From the NCBI GenBank assembly GCA_937890835.1, contig CALADF010000017.1:1-64000 (forward strand): 64,000 nt of DNA, given 5' to 3'. This document shows, one piece after another, positions 46,217-54,937 of this stretch (position 1 is its first letter; every line of letters begins with the position of its first letter). The DNA is from an uncultured bacterium (lineage in GTDB: Bacteria; Actinomycetota; Coriobacteriia; Coriobacteriales; Eggerthellaceae). The position numbers were made by a program, and so were the translations under genes. Below the pieces are notes generated by a model, which did not search any database, was not told the origin of the DNA, and saw only the letters and a list, made by a program, of their open reading frames with translations.

Positions 46217-46803
46217 AGCGAGCCTTTCGTCGAAGGGAGCTCGCCTGCGATGCGCGCGTTCAACGAGACGGCCTCGCAAAGCGCACGCCCGCAGGCTTTG
46301 AACATGGCTTCGATGAGGTGGTGCACGTTATCGCCCGCGACCTGACGCAGGTGCAGCGTGATCCCCGCGTTGGCGGCGAAGGCGATGAAGAACTCGCGGG
46401 CGAGCTGCGTGTCGAAGGCGCCGACGCAGCCGAAGGGAAGGTCCGCCTCGAAGTGAAGCTGACCGCGCCCCGATATGTCGATCACCGCGAGCACGAGCGC
46501 CTCGTCCATGGGAACGTAGCGCTGCCCGAATCGGTTGATCCCGCGCTTGTCGCCCAAAGCGCGAGCGACCGCGGAGCCCAACACGATGCCGACGTCCTCG
46601 ACCGTGTGGTGGGCGTCAACCTCGATATCGCCCCGCGCCCGCACCTTCAGATCGAACAGGCCGTGGCGCGCGAAGGCGTCGAGCATGTGGTCGAAGAAGG
46701 GCACGCCCGTATCCACATCGGACGAACCCGTGCCGTCGAGGTCGATCTCGACGGAGATATCGGTTTCCTTCGTCGTGCGAAGAACCGTAGCCTGCCTGGT
46801 CAT
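46213..46803 (-). CDS. hisB: Imidazoleglycerol-phosphate dehydratase
   Basis: 196 aa, monofunctional dehydratase. Metal-binding motifs DVDTGVPFFDHMLDAFARHG, DAHHTVEDVGI and NVHHLIEAMFKACGRAL are intact. ATG 46803 has GGGAGGAT upstream. No N-terminal phosphatase domain, so histidinol-phosphatase must be encoded elsewhere. Confidence 0.97.
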   Translation of the reverse strand: MTRQATVLRTTKETDISVEIDLDGTGSSDVDTGVPFFDHMLDAFARHGLFDLKVRARGDIEVDAHHTVEDVGIVLGSAVARALGDKRGINRFGQRYVPMDEALVLAVIDISGRGQLHFEADLPFGCVGAFDTQLAREFFIAFAANAGITLHLRQVAGDNVHHLIEAMFKACGRALCEAVSLNARIAGELPSTKGSL

Positions 46804-46851
46804 ACTGCATATCCTCCCGTTCACGTTCCCACGCGCCCCAAGCGCGCGAGG

Positions 46852-47925
46852 CTACCAGCGAAGATCGAAGGCGATCGAGCGCAACGCCGACAGAAACGCG
46901 TCGTTTTCCTCGCGCGTGCCGATGGTAACGCGCAGCGAGCCCTCCAACATCGGCGTGCGGCTGAAATCGCGAACCAAAACGCCTTGCTCGTACAATCGCG
47001 CCCACACCTCGTCGGCCCGATCGACTTTGAAGAGAATCCAGTTGGAATCCGACGGGTGCACCGAGACGCCGGGCATCGTGCGAAGCGCCTCCATGACGCG
47101 TTCGCGCTCGGCGATGATCGACACGACGCCGGGCTCGAACTGCGCGCGGTTCTCATACACCACGCGTGCGATGGCCTGCGACACCGCATCGACCGAATAG
47201 GGCTGGCGCACCTTGATGAACTCGTTCACGACGGCAGGATTCGACAGGATGTAGCCCATGCGCACGCCCGCGAGCGAGAACGCTTTCGAGAACGTGCGAA
47301 GGATCACGAGGTTGACGTGCTTGTCGAGCAGCGGGCGAACCGTCTGACGGGAGAACTCGAAGTACGCCTCGTCGATCATGACGAGGGCGTCGGTCGCCTC
47401 GAGGACCTGCTCGAGGAAACGCTGCGGCGCAAGCAAGCCGGTTGGGTTGTTCGGGCTCGCTATGACGGTGAAGTCGACGTCGCCCTGCGACAGGCGTTCG
47501 AGCACGGCCTCCTCGTCGATGGAGAAATCGGCGCGGCGCGCGATGTCGACGACCGTCGTGCCCGTGAGGCGCGCGTTGGCGGCGTACACCGAAAACGTCG
47601 GTGGCATGTTGAGAAACGTCCTGCCCGGACCTCCCCAGGCGAGCGCCAGGTTGAACAGAAGCTCATCGCCGCCGTTTCCCACCAGCACGCATTCGCGCGT
47701 AAGCCCGTTCGCCTCGGCGATGACGTCGCGCAAGTCGTTGGCCAACGGGTCGGGATAGCGGTTGAAGGGCACCTTCTTCACCGCGCGGAGAATCTTCTTG
47801 CGCACCTCCTCGTCCACATCGCGCGGGTTCTCGTTCGCCGAAAGCATCGCGCGGGCGGGAAGGTACTTCGGGTCGTAGGGAACCAGCCCCTGAAGCTGAG
47901 GGGCGGACGCGCGAACGTTATTCAC
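46852..47925 (-). CDS. hisC: Histidinol-phosphate aminotransferase
   Basis: 357 aa PLP class I/II aminotransferase from a GTG at 47925, with GGAAGGAGG upstream; overlaps the hisD end by 8 bases. PLP lysine is in RTFSKAFSLAGVRMGY, substrate residues in LSANENPRDV and ASPNNPTGLL. The longer frame to 48054 lies inside hisD and is not coding. Confidence 0.95.
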   Translation of the reverse strand: MNNVRASAPQLQGLVPYDPKYLPARAMLSANENPRDVDEEVRKKILRAVKKVPFNRYPDPLANDLRDVIAEANGLTRECVLVGNGGDELLFNLALAWGGPGRTFLNMPPTFSVYAANARLTGTTVVDIARRADFSIDEEAVLERLSQGDVDFTVIASPNNPTGLLAPQRFLEQVLEATDALVMIDEAYFEFSRQTVRPLLDKHVNLVILRTFSKAFSLAGVRMGYILSNPAVVNEFIKVRQPYSVDAVSQAIARVVYENRAQFEPGVVSIIAERERVMEALRTMPGVSVHPSDSNWILFKVDRADEVWARLYEQGVLVRDFSRTPMLEGSLRVTIGTREENDAFLSALRSIAFDLRW

Positions 47926-49252
47926 CGAGCCCTCCTTCCGCGGGTCCATCGAACCTGCCCGTCTTGTCGCCGAGCGCGGCGCAACGCAGCGCCACCGACT
48001 CGGCGTGCGCCCACAACCCCTCGTGACGCGCGATCTGCATGACCGCGCGGGCATCGTTTTTCAGCGCATCGGGGCTGAACTGTATGATGGAGCTCTTCTT
48101 CACGAACTCCTCCACCGACAACGGCGAGGCGTAGCGCGCGGTGCCGCCGGTGGGAAGCGTGTGATTGGGGCCGGCGACGTAGTCGCCCACGGCCTCGGGC
48201 GTCCACGCGCCCAGGAAGATCGCGCCCGCGTTGCGGATGGAGCCGAGGCGGTCCATGGCGTTTTCGATGTGAAGCTCGAGGTGCTCGGGCGCGATGACGT
48301 TGACCGCCTCCATGGCGGCGTCCATAGTCGGGCATACGACGGTGAGGCCCTGGTCGTCGAGCGAGGCGCGCGTGATGTCCTCGCGGGTGGACGAAGCGAG
48401 GTGCTTCTCGATGGCGGCCTCCACCGCATCGGCGTACGCATCCGAGAACACGACCAGGTAGCACGCCGCGAGCGGATCGTGCTCCGCCTGCGCCATCAGA
48501 TCGATGGCGACCAGCGACGGGTCGGCGGTCTCGTCCGCCACCACGCACACCTCAGAAGGCCCGGCGATCATGTCGATGCCCACGTCGCCGGAGACGATCT
48601 TTTTCGCCGCCGCCACGTACGCGTTGCCCGGGCCGGTGATCTTGGCGACGGGCGCAATGCTCTCCGTTCCGTACGCGAGCGCGCCGACAGCCTGCGCGCC
48701 GCCCACCGTATAGATCTCGTCGACGCCGGCGATCTTGCAGGCGGCGAGGATGGCGGCATCGAGCGTGCCGTCTTTGGTCGGCGGCGTCACGCACACGATC
48801 CTCTCGACGCCGGCGACCTTGGCGGGAAGCGCGTTCATGAGCACGGTGGACGGATACAGCGCGCGCCCGCCGGGAACATAGATGCCCACTGAATCGAGCG
48901 GCGTCACCTTCGCACCCACGATGGCGCCGTCGGGCCTCGCGTAAAGCCAGCTCTGCTGAACCTGACGCTCGTGGAATTCGCGAATCTGACGTGCGGCGTG
49001 CTCGAGCGCGGCGAACGTGTCGGGGTCGACCTGCGAAACGGCGGCGTCGATCATCGCGGGATCGACGCGCAGCTCCTCGACGCGAACGCCGTCGAACTTC
49101 TCGGTGAAATCGCGCAGGGCGGCGTCACCACGCTCGCGGACCTCCTCGATGATGGATGTCGCAGCGCTTAAAGCGCCCGCGTTGAAGGCGCCCGTGCGGT
49201 TGATGAGCGACGGTGAGAACGTTTCGTTTCGGTTGAGCTTGACGCGACGCAT
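47918..49252 (-). CDS. hisD: Histidinol dehydrogenase
   Basis: 444 aa; last two oxidation steps to histidine. Family motifs: VGIYVPGGRALYPSTVLM, TVGGAQAVGALAYGTE, KITGPGNAYVAAAKK, DMIAGPSEVCVVAD and the catalytic pair in IAPEHLELHIENA. ATG 49252 has AAGGAGC upstream. Lies 80 bases after hisZ-hisG. Confidence 0.97.
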   Translation of the reverse strand: MRRVKLNRNETFSPSLINRTGAFNAGALSAATSIIEEVRERGDAALRDFTEKFDGVRVEELRVDPAMIDAAVSQVDPDTFAALEHAARQIREFHERQVQQSWLYARPDGAIVGAKVTPLDSVGIYVPGGRALYPSTVLMNALPAKVAGVERIVCVTPPTKDGTLDAAILAACKIAGVDEIYTVGGAQAVGALAYGTESIAPVAKITGPGNAYVAAAKKIVSGDVGIDMIAGPSEVCVVADETADPSLVAIDLMAQAEHDPLAACYLVVFSDAYADAVEAAIEKHLASSTREDITRASLDDQGLTVVCPTMDAAMEAVNVIAPEHLELHIENAMDRLGSIRNAGAIFLGAWTPEAVGDYVAGPNHTLPTGGTARYASPLSVEEFVKKSSIIQFSPDALKNDARAVMQIARHEGLWAHAESVALRCAALGDKTGRFDGPAEGGLGE

Positions 49253-49332
49253 GATGTGCTCCTTCTTTCGGGGGTCGGTTTGGTGCCGGGCGGTTTCGAC
49301 GAAACGATAACCGCGTTTTCGTCGTTGAAACG

Positions 49333-51033
49333 CTACGAGGCTCCGGGTATAGGCTCATAGGTCATAAGCTGCGCCTGCGCGGAGAGGGCGCGTGAAAGCG
49401 CGATGATGCGATCGTCCGTGCGCAGCGCGCACGCGTTGGCGAAAAACCGCGCGGTCGACGAAAGAACCTCCTCCACGACGCAAAGGTTGTTCTCACGCAG
49501 CGTGGTGCCGGTGGCGGTGATGTCGACGATGCGCTCGGCCATGCCGGTGAGAGGAGCCAGCTCGATGTTGCCGTGCAGCTTCACTATCTCGACCTGGACG
49601 CCGGTTTGAGCGTAATGGGCGCGCGTGATGTTGGGGTACTTCGTCGCAATGCGAATGGAACCGAGCTTGCGGTAGTGCTCTTCGATGGCGCCACGCGCGC
49701 CCTCGGGCTCGGCGACGACGAAGCGGCACTCGCCGAACTTGAGATCCACCAGCTCCACCACGCCGAGGTCGGCCTCGAGCAGGGAGTCCTTTCCGCATAT
49801 GCCGCAATCGGCGGCACCCGAGGCGACGAACGCGGGAGCGTCGGAGGGTCTCACGATGATGAAGTCCACCCCGGGAACCGAGATGATCAGCTGCCGCCCC
49901 GGATTGTCGAGACCCGTGACGTCAAGGCCCGCGGAGGCAAGGCACGCGATGGCGTCGGGGTTGAGCGAGCCTTTGGGAACGGCGACGCGCAGACTCCGCC
50001 CCGCAGGAGCGACGGGCGTCCCGGCGTGCGTGCAAGCCTCTTCCGCCGCAGCCGCCGCCATCGCATCCTCGAGGCTGAAGGCGAAACCCGCGGCGGGACG
50101 ATCCGTCCCGTACGCACCGATCATGCGATCGTAACGTCCGCCCGAACCGAGAGCGGCTCCCCCGTAAGGGGAATACGCCTCGAACACAATGCCCGTGTAA
50201 TAGTCGAACGAGCTCATGACGGAGAAGTCGACGACGATGCGGTCCTCGAGCCCTTCGGCGACGAGGGCGTCGTAAGTGCGCTCGAAGTCATCGAGACCGT
50301 CGGTGCATCCGAGCGGCGCCACCATGGCGCGCACCGCGTCGATGGCCTCGCGGCGCCCGCGCGTGCGAGCGAGGTTGCGCACCGCCTCGGCGTAGGCGGG
50401 CGCGATGCCGGACACGTCCACCCCCGCCGCGCCGTCGAGCGCGGTCAGCCGATCGAGTTCGACGAAATCCGACGCATGGTAGGCGTCGAGCACCGCGCGC
50501 CTCCATGTCGCAGGCGCGCCCGATCGGTCGAGCAGCGAGCGCAGAACGCCCACCGTCGCTATGGAGAGCGTGAACGCACCCACGCCGCTGATACGCAGCG
50601 CCTCCGCCAGAAGGCTCACAACCTCAGCATCGGCAGCAGGCCCCTGCTCGCCGATGCACTCAACGCCGATCTGGGTCACCTCACGCGCCGATGCCTGAGC
50701 GTCGAGCGCCGCCTCGCGAAAGACGCGCTGCGTATAGCGGAAGCGGAAAGGACCCGGTTGACCCGACAGACGCGTCGCGCACATACGCGCGACCTGAAGC
50801 GTCACGTCAGGTCGCATGGCGAGCAGGTCGCCGCGCGAGTCGAAGAACTTGAACGAGGACCCGGGCATGCGCCCGCCCGCCTGCATGACGTCCATGACCT
50901 CGAGCGTCGGCGTCTCGATGGGGAGATACCCCCTCTCGGCGAAAAGCCCTTGGACCGCGCGCGTGATGCCTTCGCGCGCGACGGCCTCCTCGGCGAGAAC
51001 GTCCCTGAAACCCGGTGGCGTGACAAGGTTCAC
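49333..51033 (-). CDS. Fused HisZ-HisG: ATP phosphoribosyltransferase regulatory and catalytic subunits
   Basis: 566 aa in one frame. Residues 1-325 are HisZ, a HisRS-like regulator (TPPGFRDVLAEEAVAREG, AMRPDVTLQVARMCATRL, YYTGIVFEAYSPYGGAALG, SGGRYDRMIGAYGTDRPAAG). After a short Ala/Pro linker, 347-560 is the short-form HisG (RVAVPKGSLNPDAI, DFIIVRPSDAPAFVASGAAD, DITATGTTLRENNL). In other bacteria these are separate proteins that form an octamer. The first enzyme of the pathway is thus one polypeptide here. Starts with GTG at 51033 (AGAGAGG upstream); a promoter lies about 115 bases upstream. Confidence 0.94.
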   Translation of the reverse strand: MNLVTPPGFRDVLAEEAVAREGITRAVQGLFAERGYLPIETPTLEVMDVMQAGGRMPGSSFKFFDSRGDLLAMRPDVTLQVARMCATRLSGQPGPFRFRYTQRVFREAALDAQASAREVTQIGVECIGEQGPAADAEVVSLLAEALRISGVGAFTLSIATVGVLRSLLDRSGAPATWRRAVLDAYHASDFVELDRLTALDGAAGVDVSGIAPAYAEAVRNLARTRGRREAIDAVRAMVAPLGCTDGLDDFERTYDALVAEGLEDRIVVDFSVMSSFDYYTGIVFEAYSPYGGAALGSGGRYDRMIGAYGTDRPAAGFAFSLEDAMAAAAAEEACTHAGTPVAPAGRSLRVAVPKGSLNPDAIACLASAGLDVTGLDNPGRQLIISVPGVDFIIVRPSDAPAFVASGAADCGICGKDSLLEADLGVVELVDLKFGECRFVVAEPEGARGAIEEHYRKLGSIRIATKYPNITRAHYAQTGVQVEIVKLHGNIELAPLTGMAERIVDITATGTTLRENNLCVVEEVLSSTARFFANACALRTDDRIIALSRALSAQAQLMTYEPIPGAS

Positions 51034-51101
51034 TGACGACCATCCTCTCTTTTACATTGTCCGTTTTCCGCAAGAGCCGCTTCCGCGGTGCTTGACCTCG
51101 A

Positions 51102-51118
51102 CCGACGAAGCTCGTCGG
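51102..51118 (-). other. Leader hairpin of the his operon
   Basis: Perfect seven-base stem CCGACGA/TCGTCGG with a three-base loop in the untranslated leader of hisZ-hisG. No T tract, so not an intrinsic terminator. Confidence 0.4.
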
Positions 51119-51148
51119 GCAACGTTCGATCGCGGCGACTGTTACTTT

Positions 51149-51177
51149 ATCACAGTAGAGTGCTACAGCATTGTAAA
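51149..51177 (-). promoter_or_regulatory. his operon promoter with dyad
   Basis: Minus-strand TTTACA (51172-51177), 17-base spacer, TGTGAT (51149-51154). The spacer carries CTGTAG/CTACTG (51163-51168 and 51153-51158), an inverted repeat with one mismatch around CACT. No His-codon leader peptide or T-box core was found in the 115-base leader, so repressor control is more likely than attenuation. Confidence 0.55.
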
Positions 51178-51283
51178 AAGTAGGTTTCGAGCGGGCGCAC
51201 CTGCTTCATCCGTGAACGGGCAGAAGCTTGCCTGCGCGGGTGCGACTTCAAAGCGGCCCCGAAAAGATCGTCCTCCCCCGGAG

Positions 51284-52219
51284 CTATCGCACCTCGCGGA
51301 TGATCATCGCGCGCACGATTCCCGAGGTCGCGTAATCGCGCTTGCCGGCACCCATCCCGACGCGTTCGATGACGAAGCGCTCGGGCAACGTCGAGCGCGT
51401 CCTGACAGCGGCGACGAAAGCCGCACCTGTCGGGGTGACCAGCTCGCCGCGCACCCCCGAGGGGCGAAGCGGGATGCACCACCGGGCTGCGATGTTGACC
51501 ACGGCGGGAACGGGCACGGGGATGACGCCGTGCCGACAGCGAACCGTGCCCGACCCTTCCGCGAGATCGGTGACGACGACGTCGTCGACGCCAAGGGAGT
51601 CAAGCGCTGCAGATGCGGCCACCACGTCGGCTATGGAGTCAATGGCGCCCACTTCATGAAAATGAACGTCCGCGACATCGATGCCATGAGCCTGCGCCTC
51701 TGCGTCAGCCAGGATATCGAACACGCGATGGGCGATGGAGCGCGCGCCCTCGCTCATGTCCGCCGCATCGATGAGCGCGGCTATATCGGACGGACTGCGA
51801 TGGTCGTGGTCGTGACCATGGGGATGATCGTGGTCGCGACCGTGAACGCGGCCCCGGCGGTGATCATGGACGCGGCCGTGGCGGTGCTCGCCGTCGTGTT
51901 CGCCATCATGTTCGCGCGCATGGCCGTGCACGTCATCGCAAGAACGGTCCTCATCGAATCCGCTATCGCCCCCATGAAGATACGCCATGTCGTGGTCGCG
52001 GTTCTCATGTCGCTCATCGAGCACGACGTCGAAATCGCACACGTCGAGCCCCGATTTCACCACGCGGCTGATGCGAATCTGAAAGCCTTCGACGCCGAGG
52101 CTGTCGAGCGCGCGAAGCACCGTCCCCTCATCCGCCCCGGCGTCGAGGAGCGCGGCCACCGTCATGTCGCCGCTTATCCCCGCCGCGCATTCCAAATGCA
52201 GAACACGACCCGTCGTCAT
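51284..52219 (-). CDS. larC: LarC-type nickel-insertion protein, N-terminal part only
   Basis: 311 aa matching the first part of LarC, which installs nickel in the lactate racemase pincer cofactor. Seen: LHLECAAGISGDMTVAALLD, DVHFHEVGAIDSIADVVAAS, ELVTPTGAAFVAAV and GMGAGKRDYATSG. Residues about 71-140 are very rich in His and Asp (HGRDHDHPHGHDHDH), a likely nickel store. Full LarC has a further C-terminal domain, made by programmed frameshifting in Lactobacillus plantarum (larC1/larC2); here the frame stops at 51284 and none of the 130 bases before the his promoter encodes it. ATG 52219 overlaps larB as ATGA. Confidence 0.85.
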   Translation of the reverse strand: MTTGRVLHLECAAGISGDMTVAALLDAGADEGTVLRALDSLGVEGFQIRISRVVKSGLDVCDFDVVLDERHENRDHDMAYLHGGDSGFDEDRSCDDVHGHAREHDGEHDGEHRHGRVHDHRRGRVHGRDHDHPHGHDHDHRSPSDIAALIDAADMSEGARSIAHRVFDILADAEAQAHGIDVADVHFHEVGAIDSIADVVAASAALDSLGVDDVVVTDLAEGSGTVRCRHGVIPVPVPAVVNIAARWCIPLRPSGVRGELVTPTGAAFVAAVRTRSTLPERFVIERVGMGAGKRDYATSGIVRAMIIREVR

Positions 52220-53001
52220 CTCGCACCTCCCAGATGGTTGATGAGGCTCGCCTGGTAGGCCGCCCCGAACCCGTTGTCTATGTTGACCACCGAAACCCCG
52301 CTCGCGCACGAATTGAGCATCGCGAGCAACGCCGCGACGCCTCCGAACGAGGCCCCGTAGCCCACCGATGTGGGCACGGCGATGACGGGACACGACACCA
52401 TGCCGCCGATGACGCTCGCAAGCGCGCCCTCCATACCCGCGACGGCCACGACGACGCGGGCGCGGCTGAGCGTCTCGGAGCACGCGAGCAACCGGTGAAT
52501 GCCCGCAACGCCGACGTCGTTGAGCTGTTTCACCTCGTTACCGAGGAAGCGAGCCGTGAGCACGGCCTCATCGGCAACCGGAAGATCGCTCGTGCCCGCC
52601 GATGCCACCACGACCAAACCATCGCCGTCGGGTTCGGGGAAACCGCCGATGGCGCCCAAACGCGCGGCGCGGAAATACTCGAGCGACGGAAGATTCGCGG
52701 GCATGAGGCCCTCGACCGCCGCCGCCTTCTCCTCGTCAAGTCGCGTGATGAGAACCCTCGCCTGCCCGGACCCCACAAGAGCGTCGGCGATGGCGACGAT
52801 CTGCTCGGGAGTTTTGCCCGCTCCGTAGACGACCTCGCCTACGCTCTGCCTCCGCGCACGCATTGTATCCGCGCGGGCGAACCCGAGATCGACGAACCCG
52901 CGAGCCTCCCCCATCGCCTCGGTCAAAACCGCGACCGCGTCCTCCGGGCGCATGCGCCCGGATTCAAGGTCGGCCACCACGCATTCGATATCTATCGCCA
53001 C
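52216..53001 (-). CDS. larB: LarB pincer-cofactor biosynthesis enzyme
   Basis: 261 aa from a GTG at 53001 (GAGGAGC upstream); an AIR-carboxylase-like protein that carboxylates nicotinate adenine dinucleotide in nickel-pincer cofactor synthesis. Motifs: EVVYGAGKTPEQIVAIADAL, VASAGTSDLPVADEAV, VGYGASFGGVAALLAMLNSC, VVNIDNGFGAA. Translationally coupled to larC. larE and larA are not in the window, so the user of the cofactor is unknown. Confidence 0.93.
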   Translation of the reverse strand: MAIDIECVVADLESGRMRPEDAVAVLTEAMGEARGFVDLGFARADTMRARRQSVGEVVYGAGKTPEQIVAIADALVGSGQARVLITRLDEEKAAAVEGLMPANLPSLEYFRAARLGAIGGFPEPDGDGLVVVASAGTSDLPVADEAVLTARFLGNEVKQLNDVGVAGIHRLLACSETLSRARVVVAVAGMEGALASVIGGMVSCPVIAVPTSVGYGASFGGVAALLAMLNSCASGVSVVNIDNGFGAAYQASLINHLGGAR

Positions 53002-53252
53002 CTGATCACGCTCCTCGGAAATACCGCCGAGGAAACGCGCACCGCAGTCGCGCGCCCGTTCTCGACGCTCGTCGTTTCGCGCGATTTTACCACCGGCGGC
53101 AACGTCCGCGAGACGACAGGATCGCGACGGACGGCGACAGCGCGCAAAGCGATCGGGCAACTCGTCATCTTCCGCTGGCCAAGTCGGCAAACGCGTAATC
53201 GCCAACACCTCGATGCCTTGCCGCCGCAAGCGGGCATTCGCCTCGCAAGCCT

Positions 53253-54170
53253 CTACAGAAGCGACATCTGCTGGGGCTCGAAGTCGTACGAGTGAAGAAC
53301 CGCGCCCTCGACCAGCTCGACCTCCCAAGAGTCCCAATCCTTAAGGGACACGACGAACAACGCGCCGCCCTGCTCGAACACAATCGAGGAACCCACCATG
53401 CCAACGCAATGCCCACCGCACACATCATCCGAGCCCTCGACGCGCTGAAGCTCGTCGAACGCAGGCGAAGGACCGCCGAAGTAGTATGAAGACAGATCGA
53501 GAGGAACTTCGGCGGAGAAGCCGGCGCGGGTCACGCGATCCTCGCGCGCCAGATCGGAAGCGACCCGACCGAGAACCTCCGATGCCTCGGAAAAACTGTA
53601 GCGACGCTCGCAGAGAAGCTCCTCCTTCTTGGCGGCGCGCATCGTCTCCAGGATGCCGGGTTGACCGACGAGGGCGGCTTCAAGATCGCGAGCCGCATAG
53701 GCGTCGTCGAAACGCCCGACGATGCAAGCGGCACGCGCCCCCTGCTCGAGCAAACGACCCAATCCGCGATGCGCGCCGCAGATGCCGGCTTTCACATGGG
53801 ACGGCGCGAAGTACGCCAGGTACACGATGTGCGGCATTTCATTGTAGGCTCGCTGCTGCGGCGAGACGAAATCGGCGTTGTAAAACGACGGGTTGAAGCC
53901 CGTCGCCTTCTGGCACGCGGGGCATGCGGTCTCGCGCGAGTCCAAGGGAAGCTCCACGTCAAGCGGGCAGGGCGTCTTCTCGTGCGCCTCGAGATCGTGA
54001 CGCCCGATGCAGCGGCGCGTCGATCCACGCTTCAGCGAGAAGGTCTTGCCGCGCACGTCGAAACGAACCTGCCTTCCGAGCGCTCGGTCGTTCAGCAGGA
54101 GAAACGGCCCCTGCTCATCGCATCCATGCCCCGCCATAACGGCGAAGGCTCCCTGTTCGTTCGTAGTCAT
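53253..54170 (-). CDS. DUF2797 family protein
   Basis: 305 aa from ATG 54170. The centre matches DUF2797: RCIGRHDLEAHEKTPCPLD, then CPACQKATGFNPSFYNAD, then a GIY-YIG-like stretch HIVYLAYFAPSHVKAGICG followed by RGLGRLLEQGARAACIVGR. The cysteine pairs suggest a zinc site. Family members have no established activity that I know. A C-terminal 60 residues (EQGGALFVVSLKDWDSWEVE) hold a beta-rich segment. Own transcription unit between larB and a gene-poor region. Confidence 0.8.
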   Translation of the reverse strand: MTTNEQGAFAVMAGHGCDEQGPFLLLNDRALGRQVRFDVRGKTFSLKRGSTRRCIGRHDLEAHEKTPCPLDVELPLDSRETACPACQKATGFNPSFYNADFVSPQQRAYNEMPHIVYLAYFAPSHVKAGICGAHRGLGRLLEQGARAACIVGRFDDAYAARDLEAALVGQPGILETMRAAKKEELLCERRYSFSEASEVLGRVASDLAREDRVTRAGFSAEVPLDLSSYYFGGPSPAFDELQRVEGSDDVCGGHCVGMVGSSIVFEQGGALFVVSLKDWDSWEVELVEGAVLHSYDFEPQQMSLL

Positions 54171-54414
54171 AAGCTCACATCCTCGTCGGTGAAAATGCCC
54201 CGAGGCCCGCCAGGGCGCCTCGGGACATCGCTTGTTTTCTTCGTAAATGATATTCAGCCGGTGGCAAATGCGAGGATGAACCCGGGCGTCAGCGGAAAAC
54301 GAACATAAGGGGAGGCGACTCTCCCGAGCAAGCGATGCGCAAAGCTTGAGAACGCGACGAAGGCTGCAGCTGGTCTCGCCCCCAGCCAAGGACTGCGCAT
54401 CTCGTCAACGCGCC

Positions 54415-54582
54415 CTATGCAACTGCCCTCGCAAAGTCGTCAAATGTCGCTGAGCCCACTATTCCGAACCGCCCAATCCTTTCGACAAGGACGCGCCTGG
54501 CAAGGAAAAACTTCTCAAATGCGATAAACAGCAACATACCCATCGAAAGAATCAACCGCAGGGTCAACCACGGCACCATCAT
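54415..54582 (-). CDS. Candidate small membrane peptide (weak)
   Basis: 55 codons beginning ATG ATG at 54582/54579, ending TAG at 54415. One hydrophobic segment (WLTLRLILSMGMLLFIAF) is followed by a basic stretch (FFLARRVLVERIGRFG). The ribosome site is poor (AGAG). It could be a small membrane protein or the remains of a longer one whose upstream part is in the next frame (54585-54697). Not recognised. Confidence 0.2.
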   Translation of the reverse strand: MMVPWLTLRLILSMGMLLFIAFEKFFLARRVLVERIGRFGIVGSATFDDFARAVA

Positions 54583-54891
54583 CTCTATTTACGACATTTG
54601 CGACATCGCTGGTCTCTGTATTTACGATATCCACGACACCTTCTTCACCCCTCGCACGACCAACGCCGCGAGCGATCAGCACGAGAAGCCTCAACACAAG
54701 CTATCGAGGCGCCAGAGAGATCTCCGGCAACGGCGTCGCTTTCCGCCAAAAGATTCGGTCTGGTCTACTGCAGGCTGTACGGTACGCCCCAAAAGTCCCG
54801 GGCCAAAGCGCTTGCATTGCTCAAACCACCTGACTTTAGCCTGCGAGGAGCTTGCTCCGCACCGAGAACGGCGGCTCTCTGTCAGCGGCAT

Positions 54892-54937
54892 CTATTGAGT
54901 AATTTTACTCAGTATATTGAGCAAAATTACTCAATAG
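54892..54937. repeat. 46-base AT-rich palindrome made of two TGAGTAA-type palindromes
   Basis: Perfect 15-base outer arms CTATTGAGTAATTTT and AAAATTACTCAATAG. Inside, CTCA/TGAG arms surround GTATAT, with a single mismatched pair. The left half is itself the palindrome TGAGTAATTTTACTCA and the right half TGAGCAAAATTACTCA. Very AT-rich in a GC-rich chromosome. Could be a dimeric regulator site or an extruding cruciform; not a terminator, as no gene ends nearby. Confidence 0.8.

Noticed and set aside
51034..51180. T-box or His-leader attenuator before hisZ-hisG
   Set aside because: No AGGGTGGNACCGCG-like core, no run of His codons and no intrinsic terminator in the leader.
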